Positions 45,278-56,426 of a stretch of 64,000 bases of DNA are shown in pieces. Made by a program: the position numbers and the translations under genes. The stretch is from Youhaiella tibetensis. GTDB taxonomy: Bacteria; Pseudomonadota; Alphaproteobacteria; Rhizobiales; Devosiaceae. The stretch covers positions 3,576,501 through 3,640,500 of the forward strand of contig NZ_CP041690.1 of the NCBI RefSeq assembly GCF_008000755.1, read 5' to 3'. Each line of letters starts with the position of its first letter. The first letter of the stretch is position 1. Below the pieces are notes generated by a model, which was given only the letters and a program-made list of their open reading frames with translations, had not been told where the DNA came from and searched no databases.

Positions 45278-47440
45278 CTAGTTCTCGGCCAGCGGCGGTG
45301 CCTTGGCCCATTCGGCGAACACGTCATCGAAGAGCTTGGCCGCCTCGTCGCTCTTTTCGAGCGTGATGATGGCGCGCTTGCCCGTCGCATAGATGATCGC
45401 CAGGTCCATCCACTTGCGTGAGGTCAGCAGGTTCGTGTTCGTCGTCGAATCCGTTGGCGAGGCGCTCAGCGCAAAGAGGAACGAGTTCCCCACCACGCGG
45501 GCCGAAGCGCCGATGAGCGGAGTACCCTGCACCAGTTCCTCGTTCTTGAGCAGCACCCCGGGCAGCCCCGCGATTGAACCGCCGATAAAGGTCTGGCTGA
45601 CGTCGAAATTGACTTCCATCAGGTGGCTGGCCGGCAGGCTCGGATCGGCATTGCGGCGGATGAGCACGTCAACGGTAAGGTTGCGGGCCGGAATCTTGGC
45701 CTTGCCCACCAGCGTCGGCTGGCCGACTTCATCCTTGCCCTGCGTCCAATCCACCGTGCCCGAGAACGGCACGGCGCCGGTCGTGCCGTCGTCGGACGCT
45801 TCGAGCAGCAGCGACTGGTTGCCCGCCAGGCTTCCCGCCGATGGCGTCGCCGCATCGGCATTGGCCACCTGCGGCGTCCCGGCCGGGTCGTCGCTGGCCG
45901 GCAGGCGATCGCTGCTCTTGTCTTCGGCATTGGGCGCGTTGACTTCCACCGGCGGCACCACGGCCGGCGCGGTCGTCTCGGCGGTCAGCCGGTCATCCTG
46001 CTTGAGCTCCTGGGTCGGCTCGGCTGTCTGCGCGGTCGCCACGGTATTGCCCGGGCCGGTTGCCGGCTCGGTGGTGGCGTTATCGGCCGTCGGCGTGCTC
46101 GCTGCCGCCGGCGTCGGGTCTGCGCTCGCCTCGGCGGCCGGAGCGCTCTGGCCGAACATGGCTGCCGGGTCGACATAACCCTCGCGCCAGGCCCAGTAGC
46201 CAGCCCCGCCGGCACCCAGCAGCAACAGCACGAAGACGGCCAGGAAAATGGTCACGGCATTGATGCCGCCACCGCGCCCGCCCTCGACCGGACCGGGCTC
46301 GAAATCCTCGTCCTCGTCGGTGAGCGCGATCGAGGGCTTGCCCGGCTTGGCCGGCGCATCCTCGCTCTTGCCGACATCCGGCGCCTCGCTCGCCTCGGCA
46401 GCGCCCGCCGGCGTCGCCTCCCCGCGTGCTTCGCGGTCGAGCGTGGCAATGGCACGGTCGATGGTGACCTGCGGATCGTTGGCCGGCGCATCGATCACCG
46501 CCGGTTCGACCTCGACCTCGCGCACGCTCGAGAGCGCGACCGCGCCCTGCTGCTCGATGGCGGCGATCGGCTCGGCCACATGCTGGCGCGCCACGGCCTG
46601 CGAATGCAGGGACGGCTCGATACGATGGGCGGCTGCGGCTGCGACGTGTCCGTCGCGGCGCGGCTCGAACGTCGGCCCCTTGAGCGGCGCGTTATGCGGC
46701 TTGACCGAGGGATTGTTAAAGGCCAGCGGCGTCGATGGCCCGCTCTTGTTCGCCTCGGCGCGCGCCACGATCGAAGGGATGGAGCGCTGGGGCTGCTCGT
46801 CCGGCTTTGCCGGCTCGGGCGTCTCGGCCACTTCGGGGGTGACTTCCACCACCGGCTCGGGCGCCGCTTCCACGGGCTCGGCCTCGGCGCGGTCGGCTTC
46901 GGCGATCAGCGCCTGGATCTGGTCGACCTCGGCTACCGGTTCTTCTTCCGCCACCGGCTCGGGTTCCGGCTCTGCCTCCGGCTCGGCTTCGATTTCTTCT
47001 TCCGGCTCGGCTTCCGCTTTCACCGGCTCTACCGGGGCCGCAACCACCGGCTCCGGCTCGGCTTCCGCGATCGGCTCGGGTTCGGGCTCGACCTCCGGTT
47101 CCGGCTCGGGCTCAGGCTCGGGTTCGGGCTCTGGTTCCACGGCCGGGGGCGGCGGCTCCGCCACGGCCTCGGGCACCCGCACGCGTGGCGCGGGTGCGTC
47201 TTCCTGGTTCTTGAGGTCCGCGATCACCGCCTCGCTGGCTTCGCGCTCGACCTGGCGGATGCAGTCTTCGAGCTGGAGACGGTGCTGGGTGATCTCGCGG
47301 GCAGGCAGGGGCGGATCGATGGCGCGCAGCTGTCCAACAAGCGCGGTCCGCGCCTTCTCATAGACCGCACGCCGAGCGGCGCCGTTGTTTTCAGGCAGGA
47401 CAGAAATTGCCCGCCTTAACAGCTCTTTGTAATCCGCCAT
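45278..47440 (-). CDS. large Pro/Glu-rich single-span membrane protein
   Basis: A 720-residue protein in four parts. Residues 1-80 form a conserved helical cytoplasmic domain (ELLRRAISVLPENNGAARRA, then LEDCIRQVEREA). About 85-215 is a repeat-like stretch of Glu-Pro and Ala-Glu-Pro. One membrane helix lies at about 403-425 (INAVTIFLAVFVLLLLGAGGAG). After a linker comes a beta-rich C-terminal domain (about 560-715) that should be periplasmic. Homologous N-termini are common in Hyphomicrobiales, but no function is known to me. Its DNA is repetitive at about 46960-47150, which can hinder assembly. It lies downstream of purA on the same strand with a 47-base gap. Confidence 0.78.
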   Translation of the reverse strand: MADYKELLRRAISVLPENNGAARRAVYEKARTALVGQLRAIDPPLPAREITQHRLQLEDCIRQVEREASEAVIADLKNQEDAPAPRVRVPEAVAEPPPPAVEPEPEPEPEPEPEPEVEPEPEPIAEAEPEPVVAAPVEPVKAEAEPEEEIEAEPEAEPEPEPVAEEEPVAEVDQIQALIAEADRAEAEPVEAAPEPVVEVTPEVAETPEPAKPDEQPQRSIPSIVARAEANKSGPSTPLAFNNPSVKPHNAPLKGPTFEPRRDGHVAAAAAHRIEPSLHSQAVARQHVAEPIAAIEQQGAVALSSVREVEVEPAVIDAPANDPQVTIDRAIATLDREARGEATPAGAAEASEAPDVGKSEDAPAKPGKPSIALTDEDEDFEPGPVEGGRGGGINAVTIFLAVFVLLLLGAGGAGYWAWREGYVDPAAMFGQSAPAAEASADPTPAAASTPTADNATTEPATGPGNTVATAQTAEPTQELKQDDRLTAETTAPAVVPPVEVNAPNAEDKSSDRLPASDDPAGTPQVANADAATPSAGSLAGNQSLLLEASDDGTTGAVPFSGTVDWTQGKDEVGQPTLVGKAKIPARNLTVDVLIRRNADPSLPASHLMEVNFDVSQTFIGGSIAGLPGVLLKNEELVQGTPLIGASARVVGNSFLFALSASPTDSTTNTNLLTSRKWMDLAIIYATGKRAIITLEKSDEAAKLFDDVFAEWAKAPPLAEN
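46960..47150. repeat. degenerate tandem hexamer tract encoding Glu-Pro runs
   Basis: Imperfect repeats of about six bases (CCGGCTCGG, GGTTCGGGCTC and variants) that code, on the minus strand, for the EPEP and AEPE runs of the large membrane protein. It is low-complexity coding DNA. Confidence 0.75.
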
Positions 47441-47487
47441 TGCCTACCTGGTACCCACAATTCAACGCGGTGTTTTAACAAATAATC

Positions 47488-48777
<1,290 letters not shown>

Positions 48778-48924
48778 TGAAAACTTTCCTCGATCGGAAG
48801 GCCATCCGGGCCGGCGGCGGGCCGGGCACAGAGGATGACCGCGTTCAGTTTGACGCCGGTCACGATTAGCAGGTAGGCATGACGGCGCGTTTTTACGGCG
48901 CACCAATACATGAGAAGTGCGCCA

Positions 48925-49887
48925 ATGACAAAGCCGCATGCAACGCCCGGTAGCGGCCTAACGTCTCTGGTTATGGACCGGCCCTATCTGCTGCTCACGC
49001 TGACCCCGCTGTTCTGGGCGGGCAACGCCGTCGCGGGCAAGATGGCGGTCGATCAGGTCGATCCCTATACGCTCATCGTCATGCGCTGGCTGGCCGCGCT
49101 CCTCATCGTGCTGCCCTTTGCCTGGCGGCATCTCAGGGCCGACTGGCCGGCCATTCGCAAGGGCTGGCTCATGCTCACCCTTTATGGCGCCATCGGCTAT
49201 ACCGGCTTCAACGTCCTGCTCTACGGCGCCGCCCACTATACCAGCGCGGTCAACACCTCCATCGAGCAGGCCCTGATCCCGGTGCTGGTCATCCTCGCCA
49301 ACTTCGTGATCTTCCGGGTGCGTTCGACGCCCCTGCAATTGCTCGGCGTCTTCCTCACCATTTTCGGGGTCGTCTACACCGCCGTCCACGGCGACTTCGG
49401 TCGCCTGGTGACGCTCGACGTCAATTTCGGCGACGCCCTGATGATCCTCGCCTCCATTTCCTACGCCGCCTATTCGCTGCTGCTGCGCTACCGGCCCTCG
49501 ATCCACTGGCTGAGTTTCCTCGTCACCACTTTCGCTGCGGCCCTGATGGCGGGCTACGTCTTCCAGGTGCTGCTGGGCGGCGGGTTCGGCGCCATCTTTA
49601 CCGGCCTTGCCCACACCACTCCGCTCGGCTGGGCCATCATCGCCTATGTCGCGTTCCTGCCCTCGGTCATCGCCCAGCTCTTCTATGCCCGGGGCGTCGA
49701 GATCATCGGCCCCAACCGCGCCAGCCTCTTCATTAACTTGATTCCAGTTTACGGCACCATTCTCTCGATCGTGATCCTCTCCGAGCCGCTCGAGCCCTAT
49801 CACATGATCACCGCCGTCCTCGTCATCCTCGGCATCGCACTGGCCGAGTTCTCGGTCAGGATGCTCAAGCGTTCCCCTCAGGGCTGA
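48925..49887 (+). CDS. DMT superfamily transporter, EamA family
   Basis: A 320-residue inner-membrane protein with ten predicted helices in two EamA repeats (about 25-155 and 170-305; [16 protein letters not shown] and the second-repeat [21 protein letters not shown]). Such proteins export or import small metabolites, often amino acids. The substrate is not known. GAGAAG precedes the ATG at 48925; starts at 48910 and 48973 are also open. Confidence 0.88.
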   Translation: MTKPHATPGSGLTSLVMDRPYLLLTLTPLFWAGNAVAGKMAVDQVDPYTLIVMRWLAALLIVLPFAWRHLRADWPAIRKGWLMLTLYGAIGYTGFNVLLYGAAHYTSAVNTSIEQALIPVLVILANFVIFRVRSTPLQLLGVFLTIFGVVYTAVHGDFGRLVTLDVNFGDALMILASISYAAYSLLLRYRPSIHWLSFLVTTFAAALMAGYVFQVLLGGGFGAIFTGLAHTTPLGWAIIAYVAFLPSVIAQLFYARGVEIIGPNRASLFINLIPVYGTILSIVILSEPLEPYHMITAVLVILGIALAEFSVRMLKRSPQG

Positions 49888-49951
49888 ACTGGACTATAAG
49901 TGGAGGCGGGGCTCGCCCGGTGACTTCGAGGTAACTTGAAGGGGGCAGGCG

Positions 49952-50653
49952 ATGACCTTGCACTCCGCCACTCCGACCCATCCCAAGGCCGTCAAGGCGC
50001 AGGCCGAGTTGCGCCGCATCGCCACCGTCGCGCTGCTCTCCATCGCGCTGGGCTTTTTCATGCAGGTGCTGATCCTGACCTCGCGCCTCCTGGCGGGCGC
50101 GGCCCTGCCCGGCATCACCATCCTCGCCGATCTCGCCCAGGGGATAACCTGGTCCTTCTTCGTGTGCACCGGCGTTGCGATAGGGGTCGCCATCGGCAAG
50201 GCGCGCAAGGCCCTGGCGGGTCTGATGGGCGTCATCTTCGCTCCGCTCGGGATCGCCCTATCCAAGTCCGCACAGAAGGCCATGCTCGTCGCCCTTGATG
50301 CCGCCGAGCAGCCGGCCCTGCTCTCGCTCACCACCATCGGCCTCGTGCGCGCCGTCGAATACGGCATCCTCGCCTGGGTGCTGGCGATCTTTGCCGAAAA
50401 GGAACTCTCCCGGCCCCTGCCCTATCTCGGTGTCGGCGCCGCCGTCGGCATTGTCTTCGGCGTCATCCTGGCCGCGCTCACCTGGGTGAGCCTGGAGGCG
50501 GCCGGCAAGGCCTTCACCGCCCCACAGCTCGCCGGAACCCTGGTCAACGAGATCGGCTCCCCCATCGGCTGCGCCTTCATCGTCTTCATCGGCCAGCTCG
50601 TCGCTCGCAACTTCAAGATCTACAAGGCCCACGTTCCAGCGGCCGCCAAATGA
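49952..50653 (+). CDS. polytopic membrane protein, unknown function
   Basis: A 233-residue protein with about five hydrophobic segments (about 27-48, 55-88, 110-125, 140-160, 165-190). It starts at 49952, 64 bases after the EamA transporter. I do not recognise a family. It could be a small transporter subunit or a structural membrane protein. Confidence 0.65.
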   Translation: MTLHSATPTHPKAVKAQAELRRIATVALLSIALGFFMQVLILTSRLLAGAALPGITILADLAQGITWSFFVCTGVAIGVAIGKARKALAGLMGVIFAPLGIALSKSAQKAMLVALDAAEQPALLSLTTIGLVRAVEYGILAWVLAIFAEKELSRPLPYLGVGAAVGIVFGVILAALTWVSLEAAGKAFTAPQLAGTLVNEIGSPIGCAFIVFIGQLVARNFKIYKAHVPAAAK

Positions 50654-50656
50654 AAA

Positions 50657-50684
50657 ACCGCTCCCCCGAAGCCGGGAGAGCGGT
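50657..50684. terminator. bidirectional terminator between the membrane protein and serA
   Basis: ACCGCTC (50657-50663) with GAGCGGT (50678-50684), extended inward by CCCCG/CGGGA pairs, preceded by AAAAA. It lies between convergent stops. Confidence 0.75.
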
Positions 50685-50710
50685 CGAAATTGCTTTCAAA
50701 TTTTACTGAT

Positions 50711-52294
50711 TCAGAAGCGCAGCGCCTTGGCCTGCTTGACGCCGTCGAGCTTGGCGATCGTGGAAAGCTGGTCGTCGGTGAGCGTACCGTCGATCGAGAC
50801 GAGCGCGATGGCATCCCCGCCTTCCTCGACGCGGCCGAGGTTGAAGTTGGCGATGTTGACGCCCAGCTGGCCGAGCAGCGTGCCCAGGCGACCGATATGG
50901 CCGGGCTTGTCCTCGTTGGTGACATAGAGCATGGACGGGGTCAGTTCCGCCTCCATGTTGATGCCCTTGACCTGGATGATGCGCGGCTTGCCGTTGGCGA
51001 ACACCGTGCCGGCCACGCCGCGTTCCTGCTTCTCGGTCTCGACCGTCAGGCGCATGTAGCTTTCATAGGCGCCCTGCTGCTCGCGGGTGATGACTTCCAC
51101 CGAGATGCCGCGATCCTTGGCGATCTGCGGGGCCGAAACCATGTTGACGTCCTGCAGCAGCGGCTTGAGCACACCGGTGAGCGCGGCGGCGGTCATCGGA
51201 CGCGTGTTGAGCCCGGCCACGACGCCCTCGTATTCGATCCGGATGCCCTTGATGCCCGTCTCGGTGAGCTGGCCGGCGAACGAACCCAGCGCCTCGGCGA
51301 GCTTGACGTAAGGGGTCAGGCGCGGGGCTTCTTCCGCCGAGATCGACGGGAAGTTGAGCGCATTGGTGATCTCGCCGGTCATGAGGTAGGCCGAGATCTG
51401 CTCGGCAACCTGCAGCGCCACGTTCTCCTGCGCTTCGGTCGTCGAAGCGCCCAGGTGCGGGGTGCAGATGACGTTGGGCAGCTCGAACAGCGGGTTGTTG
51501 ACCGCCGGCTCTTCGAGGAACACGTCGAGCGCGGCCCCGGCAACCTTGCCGGCCTTGAGCGCATCGTAGAGCGCCGCTTCGTCGATCAGGCCGCCACGGG
51601 CGCAGTTGACGATGCGCACGCCGTCCTTGACCTTGGCCAGCGCTTCCCGCGACAGGATGTTGCGTGTCTGCTCGGTGAGCGGGGTATGGAGCGTGATGAA
51701 GTCGGCGCGGGCCAGGAGGTCATCGAGCTCGACCTTTTCCACGCCCAGATCGAGCGCGCGCTCGGGCGAGAGGAACGGGTCATAGGCGATGACTTTCATC
51801 TTCAGGCCCTGGGCGCGGTCGGCCACGATCGAGCCGATATTGCCGGCGCCGATGAGGCCGAGCGTCTTGTTGGTCACTTCCACGCCCATGAAGCGGTTCT
51901 TTTCCCACTTGGAAGCGCGGGTCGAAGCATCGGCTTCCGGGATCTGGCGGGCCAGCGAGAGCATGAGCGAGATGGCATGCTCGGCGGTCGTGATGGAATT
52001 GCCGAAGGGCGTATTCATCACGATGATGCCCTTCTTGGTGGCCGCCGGAATGTCGACATTGTCGACGCCGATGCCGGCGCGGCCGATGACCTTGAGATTG
52101 GTCGCCGCGGCGATGATCTTTTCGGTCACCTTGGTGGCCGAGCGGATGGCCAGGCCATCGTACTGGCCGATGACTTCGAGCAGCTTGTCCTTGTCCTTGC
52201 CAAGATCGGGCAGGTAATCCACTTCGACGCCATTGTCCTTGAAGATCTGGACGGCGGTCTTGGAGAGCTTGTCGGAAACGAGAACCTTGGGCAT
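50711..52294 (-). CDS. serA: D-3-phosphoglycerate dehydrogenase
   Basis: A 527-residue enzyme for the first step of serine synthesis, oxidising 3-phosphoglycerate with NAD+. The Rossmann motif is GLIGAGNIGSIVADRA, the catalytic Arg-Glu-His sites are in NCARGGLIDEAAL and CTPHLGASTTEAQENVA, then an allosteric substrate-binding domain and a C-terminal ACT domain (about 455-527, VTNEDKPGHIGRLGTLLG). The length is that of the long, regulated type. It is downstream of serC in one operon. Confidence 0.97.
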   Translation of the reverse strand: MPKVLVSDKLSKTAVQIFKDNGVEVDYLPDLGKDKDKLLEVIGQYDGLAIRSATKVTEKIIAAATNLKVIGRAGIGVDNVDIPAATKKGIIVMNTPFGNSITTAEHAISLMLSLARQIPEADASTRASKWEKNRFMGVEVTNKTLGLIGAGNIGSIVADRAQGLKMKVIAYDPFLSPERALDLGVEKVELDDLLARADFITLHTPLTEQTRNILSREALAKVKDGVRIVNCARGGLIDEAALYDALKAGKVAGAALDVFLEEPAVNNPLFELPNVICTPHLGASTTEAQENVALQVAEQISAYLMTGEITNALNFPSISAEEAPRLTPYVKLAEALGSFAGQLTETGIKGIRIEYEGVVAGLNTRPMTAAALTGVLKPLLQDVNMVSAPQIAKDRGISVEVITREQQGAYESYMRLTVETEKQERGVAGTVFANGKPRIIQVKGINMEAELTPSMLYVTNEDKPGHIGRLGTLLGQLGVNIANFNLGRVEEGGDAIALVSIDGTLTDDQLSTIAKLDGVKQAKALRF

Positions 52295-52387
52295 GTGAGC
52301 ACCCTTTTTGCCGGAATCCTCAACGGATTCAGAATGAAGATGAACGGGGAGAAGGCGGCCGGATGCACCGGCCGCAGCAGTCCAGCC

Positions 52388-53569
52388 TTAGTTGGCAGCC
52401 TCGAGCGCGGCCTTTTCGGCGGCGAAGGCGTAGTCGAGCCAGGGCGTCAGCGCCGCGAGATCGGACGCTTCCACGGTCGAGCCGGCCCAGATGCGCAGAC
52501 CCGAGGGCGCGTCGCGATAGGCGCCAATGTCATAGGCGGCACCCGCCTTGTCGAGGCGCGACACGATCGCCTTGGCGAAGGCGGCCTGCTTGTCGGCATC
52601 GAGCGCGGCGATCGCGGGATCCGTGATCACGAGACAGACCGAGGTATTGGAACGCTCTTCCGGCTTCTTGGCGAGGAAGTCGATCCACGGGGTCTTGGCG
52701 ACCCAGTCGGCCAGCACCTTGAAATTGGCGTCGGCACGGGCCTGGAGGGCCTTGAGCCCACCCTCGCGCACGCCCCATTCCATCGCATCCACCGCGTCTT
52801 CGACGCAGAGCATGGAGACGGTGTTGATGGTGGCGCCCTCGAAGACGTCGGCCATGAGCTTGCCGCCCTTGGTCAGGCGGAAGATCTTGGGCAGCGGACG
52901 ATCCGGCTTGAAGGTCTCGAGCCGTTCGACGGCGCGCGGCGAGAGGATCAGGATGCCATGGGCGGCTTCGCCACCCAGCGCCTTCTGCCAGGAGAAGGTG
53001 ACGACATCGAGCTTGGTGAAATCGAGGTTCTGCGCGAAGGCGGCCGAAGTGGCGTCGCAGATGGTCAGGCCCTTGCGGTCCGCCGCGATCCAGTCGGCAT
53101 TGGGAACGCGGGCGCCAGAAGTCGTGCCGTTCCACGTGAAGACGACGTCGCGGTCGAAATCGACCTGAGTGAGGTCGGGCAGTTCGCCATAGGGCGCCTT
53201 GAGGACGCGCACGTCATCGAGCTTGAGCTGCTTCTGGACGTCGGTGACCCAACCGTCACCAAAGCTTTCCCAGGTGAGCATGTCGACGCCACGAGCGCCC
53301 AGCATGCCCCAGAGCGCCATTTCGACGGCGCCGGTATCGGAGGCGGGCACGATGCCGATGAGATAATCGGCCGGCACTTCGAGCAGCTCGCGGGTGAGCT
53401 GGATCGCCTTTTCGATCCGCGCCTTGGCGGGCTTGGCGCGGTGCGACCGGCCAACGAGCGCGTTGGCAAGTGCTTCCACCGTCCAGCCGGGACGCTTTGC
53501 ACAGGGACCAGAAGAGAAATTGGGATTAGCCGGTTTGACCGCCGGTGCGGTTAGGGGCATGTCAGCCAT
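52388..53569 (-). CDS. serC: phosphoserine aminotransferase
   Basis: A 393-residue PLP enzyme converting 3-phosphohydroxypyruvate to phosphoserine. The PLP lysine is in SWQKALGGE, with [12 protein letters not shown] and DATSAAF before it. It is of the alphaproteobacterial type with the [12 protein letters not shown] start. The GGGAGG ribosome site is part of the leader hairpin. serA follows after 93 bases, a gap that holds a small GGCCGG/CCGGCC hairpin. Confidence 0.96.
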   Translation of the reverse strand: MADMPLTAPAVKPANPNFSSGPCAKRPGWTVEALANALVGRSHRAKPAKARIEKAIQLTRELLEVPADYLIGIVPASDTGAVEMALWGMLGARGVDMLTWESFGDGWVTDVQKQLKLDDVRVLKAPYGELPDLTQVDFDRDVVFTWNGTTSGARVPNADWIAADRKGLTICDATSAAFAQNLDFTKLDVVTFSWQKALGGEAAHGILILSPRAVERLETFKPDRPLPKIFRLTKGGKLMADVFEGATINTVSMLCVEDAVDAMEWGVREGGLKALQARADANFKVLADWVAKTPWIDFLAKKPEERSNTSVCLVITDPAIAALDADKQAAFAKAIVSRLDKAGAAYDIGAYRDAPSGLRIWAGSTVEASDLAALTPWLDYAFAAEKAALEAAN

Positions 53570-53570
53570 G

Positions 53571-53648
53571 AGCGACCCTCCCAGGTCGATTGCCTTGCGT
53601 TAGGGCAAGGTGTCCTGAGGCGGGAGATATGACGCCGGAGGGGTCGCT
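53571..53648 (-). ncRNA. serC leader RNA
   Basis: On the minus strand AGCGACCCCTCC (53648-53637) can pair with GGAGGGTCGCT (53581-53571), which contains the serC ribosome site. Between them CCTTGC/GCAAGG (53610-53605 with 53598-53593) forms an inner hairpin. This fits the described serC leader of alphaproteobacteria, in which the last stem covers the ribosome site. It suggests control of serC-serA translation. The ligand or trigger is not known. Confidence 0.78.
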
Positions 53649-53684
53649 GTCAATGGGGAGCCGAAACTCATTTCTCGCGGCAAC

Positions 53685-54386
53685 CTAGCCGAACGCGCGC
53701 GCGGCCTCGTCGATGGCCCGCGCGAGGGCCGGCGCGGGATCGCGTATGGCCGGGCCGTGAACGGGAAGCAATGCGGTCGGGGCCAGTGCTGCCAGCTTGC
53801 GGGCGCTTTCGAGCGCCTTCGGGCGGCTCGCGGTGGCGAAATAGGGGAACGGGAAACCGAGCCGGAAGACGCCGCTCACATGGAGCCCGCCGCCGGCCGA
53901 CACCAGGGCATCGCCGCAGAAGACGAACCCGGTGGATACCTGTTGCCAGGAAACGTGCCCGACTGCATGGCCGGGCGTCGCGACCGCCCGGAACCCCGCG
54001 TATTCCTCCCCGTCCTCGACCAGGCGGGTCGGGGTCGTGCGGGTGGTTCGGTAGCCGCCCTTGAGCGCCATGCCGGCCTCGTCCGGATCGAGCGAACGAT
54101 CACCGGACAGCAGGCGCGCCGTGCGCGCCGTCGTGATGATTTCGGCCTGCGGGAAGCGCTCGGCCAGGGCATCGAGCGACCCGACATGATCGGAATGGGC
54201 ATGGGTGAGGAATATCTGCCGCAGAGGTTTTCCGAGCCGCGCGATCTCGGCCGCGATGCCCGGCGCCGATCCGGGCAGGTTCGTATCGAACAGCGCCAGC
54301 CCGTCGCCCCCCTCGACCAGATGGCAGGAAAAGACGCCCAGGCGCACGAGCTGGCGCACATTGGGGACTGGGTTCAATATAGCCAT
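53685..54386 (-). CDS. metallo-beta-lactamase fold hydrolase
   Basis: A 233-residue zinc hydrolase. The HxHxDH motif is THAHSDHVG (about residue 60), and the further ligands are in TPGHAVGHVSW, FCGDALV and LLPVHGPAI. The group is related to glyoxalase II and lactonase-like enzymes; the substrate is unknown. The ATG at 54386 follows GAGAGG. It lies between the LysR gene and the serC leader, on the same strand as both. Confidence 0.85.
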   Translation of the reverse strand: MAILNPVPNVRQLVRLGVFSCHLVEGGDGLALFDTNLPGSAPGIAAEIARLGKPLRQIFLTHAHSDHVGSLDALAERFPQAEIITTARTARLLSGDRSLDPDEAGMALKGGYRTTRTTPTRLVEDGEEYAGFRAVATPGHAVGHVSWQQVSTGFVFCGDALVSAGGGLHVSGVFRLGFPFPYFATASRPKALESARKLAALAPTALLPVHGPAIRDPAPALARAIDEAARAFG

Positions 54387-54513
54387 GTCGAGCCTCTCAA
54401 GCCTGTTTTCGGGTAACGATCGTGCCCGCCCGGCCCAGATAGAGCGACGGCCCCGCCGCGGCAACGCGCGCATTTGCCCGGCCGGCGTGCAGGCCTGCAC
54501 GGACCGGACCGGG

Positions 54514-55344
54514 TCACCGGCCCGACCCCGCAAAGGCTTCGAACAGCGCCCTTATCCGCGCCGTCTGGCGCAGCTCCATCGGCGTCAGCAACCAGATGCC
54601 GATGGAAAAGGCCGGCGTTTCCTCGAGGCGAACAAGCCCGGGCGCCGTCTCGGCCAGCGCCGAGGGCACCAGCCCTGCCCCGAGCCCGCCCGCGACCGCC
54701 CGGAACATCATCAACGGGGTCGGCAGGCTGGCGCCGGGTCGCACCAGCGGGTGGTTGCGCCGCATCCATCGGCCCGCCGGCTGGCTGCAATCGGTCCCGC
54801 CATATTCGAGCCACGGCATCTCCGGGCCGAGATCGGCAAGGTTTGCCGCCGCATAGGGAAAGAAATCGAGACTCCCGAGCTGGCGCCCGAAAAGGTGGTC
54901 ATCGGGCGCATTGGTTGCCCGCAAGGCCACCTGCGCCTCGCGCCGCGACAGGTTGCGCGGCTCGGCGGTCACCTCCAGCGCCAGCTCGATCTGCGGATGA
55001 CGCGTGCGGAACTGCGTCAGCGTCGGCAGGTAAAGCCAGGCCAGCGCATCCACCGTGGTCAGCGTGACGTGCCCTGTGAGGCGATGGTCCCGGCCGGCGA
55101 TGTCGCGCTCCAGCCCTGCCAGTTCGGTCTCGATGCGCCGCGCACTTTCAAGCAGCCGCTCCCCCTCGGGCGTGAGCACCACGCCATCGTCGCGCCGGTC
55201 GGCCAGGCGGGTGCCGAAATGGTCTTCGAGCTCCTTGAGCTTGCGCGAAACCGTGGTGTGGGCCACCCCGAGCTGGCGTGCGGCACTCGTGAAGCTCCTG
55301 GCGCTTTCGAGAGCCGTGATGATGGCGAGATCAGCTGCCTGCAC
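54514..55344 (-). CDS. LysR family transcriptional regulator
   Basis: A regulator of about 276 residues with an N-terminal winged helix (AIITALESARSFTSAARQLG, TTVSRKLKELEDHFG) and a two-lobed ligand domain. The frame is open to 55404. GTG at 55344 is preferred because the conserved fold begins there and AGGG lies upstream. It is divergent from a MAPEG protein, which is its most likely target. Confidence 0.87.
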   Translation of the reverse strand: MQAADLAIITALESARSFTSAARQLGVAHTTVSRKLKELEDHFGTRLADRRDDGVVLTPEGERLLESARRIETELAGLERDIAGRDHRLTGHVTLTTVDALAWLYLPTLTQFRTRHPQIELALEVTAEPRNLSRREAQVALRATNAPDDHLFGRQLGSLDFFPYAAANLADLGPEMPWLEYGGTDCSQPAGRWMRRNHPLVRPGASLPTPLMMFRAVAGGLGAGLVPSALAETAPGLVRLEETPAFSIGIWLLTPMELRQTARIRALFEAFAGSGR

Positions 55345-55439
55345 TGAGCAACCCTGCACAATTGGCGCGCAATTCTGCGCGTTGACGGTGCACGAATGAA
55401 CCACAAAATACGGGGCCTGACCAGCCAGGGAACAACCGC

Positions 55440-55844
55440 ATGTCCATGACCATCCTGCTCCTCACCACCGGCGCGCTCGTCTTCATCTCGGCCGCCGTCC
55501 AGCACCTCAACACGATCTCGGCGAGGGGCCTGAGCTTCGTCTTCACCGACCGCGCGGTCCCCCTCAGCCGCGAGGGCTTTGCGGGTCGGGCCGCGCGGAC
55601 CTTGCAGAACAATCTCGAATCCGCGGGCATGGTGCTTCCGGTCGCCCTTGTCCTGCTGGTCAACGGCGTCGACAATGCGCTCACCCTGCTTGCTGCCCTC
55701 GCCTATGCCGCCGTCCGGATCGGCTTCACCCTGAGCTACTGGACCGGGATCAACCGCCTGCGCTCCTTCTTCTGGGGCCTGGGCATGACCATGATCGCGG
55801 TACTCACCATCCAGGCCGCCCTCCTGATCGTTCCGTTGCCCTGA
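55440..55844 (+). CDS. MAPEG family membrane protein
   Basis: A 134-residue inner-membrane protein with four helices and the MAPEG pattern (ARTLQNNLESAGMVLPVALVL, YAAVRIGFTLSYWTGINRLRS). Relatives in eukaryotes act on glutathione and eicosanoids; the bacterial role is unclear. It is divergent from the LysR gene, 95 bases between starts. Confidence 0.85.
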   Translation: MSMTILLLTTGALVFISAAVQHLNTISARGLSFVFTDRAVPLSREGFAGRAARTLQNNLESAGMVLPVALVLLVNGVDNALTLLAALAYAAVRIGFTLSYWTGINRLRSFFWGLGMTMIAVLTIQAALLIVPLP

Positions 55845-55950
55845 CCCCGGGGACGCTACCAAAAGCCTAGTCCGCACTCCTCGTAGCGTGCTTGTCCCTT
55901 ACCCGCAGATGCCGCATGATGTTCGCCAACTGATCTCCAGAGGCGGGCAT

Positions 55951-56412
55951 ATGACGGAATTGGACAGGATTGACCGGCGAATACTTGCAGAACTGCAAGT
56001 GGACGGCCGCATCAGCAACGCCGAGCTGGCGCAACGGGTCGGACTGGCCCCCACTTCCATGAGCGACCGTTTCCGGCGCCTCCAGAAGAACGGCTATATC
56101 AAGGGGTTTTCGGCCCAGCTCGACCCGCAGCGGCTGGGGTTTGGCCTCTTGGTTTTCGTCGAGGTCCTGCTCGACAAGACCACGCCGGACGTTTTTGCCA
56201 AGTTCGCCCAGTCGGTACGCAAGGCCCCCGAAGTGCTCGAGTGCCACATGGTGGCCGGCGGCTTCGACTACCTGATCAAGACCCGCCTGGCGGACATGAC
56301 CGCCTACCGCCGCTTCCTCGGCGACGTGCTGCTCTCTTTCCCGGGCGTGCGCGAGACGCGCACCTACGCGGTGATGGAAGAGGTCAAGAACGACGGACCG
56401 CTACCGCTCTAG
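55951..56412 (+). CDS. Lrp/AsnC family transcriptional regulator
   Basis: A 153-residue regulator. The helix-turn-helix spans about 5-50 (DRRILAELQVDGRISNAELA) and the RAM ligand-binding domain about 65-140 (ECHMVAGGFDYLIKTRLADM). AGAGGCGGG precedes the ATG at 55951. In the RAM domain VAGGFDYLIK is the amino-acid-binding type. The target genes are unknown. Confidence 0.9.
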   Translation: MTELDRIDRRILAELQVDGRISNAELAQRVGLAPTSMSDRFRRLQKNGYIKGFSAQLDPQRLGFGLLVFVEVLLDKTTPDVFAKFAQSVRKAPEVLECHMVAGGFDYLIKTRLADMTAYRRFLGDVLLSFPGVRETRTYAVMEEVKNDGPLPL

Positions 56413-56426
56413 GCAGCTGACCGGCC

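Noticed and set aside
46960-47150. Tandem repeats as a possible CRISPR or satellite
   Set aside because: The units are about six bases, degenerate and in frame with a coding sequence; there are no spacers.
45623-47419. A Gly/Phe/Arg-rich repeat protein on the plus strand
   Set aside because: It is a mirror frame of the Glu-Pro repeats in the real minus-strand gene.
50690-53554. A 954-residue open frame on the plus strand
   Set aside because: It is the antisense of serA and serC, whose protein sequences are unmistakable. The frame is open only because of high GC.
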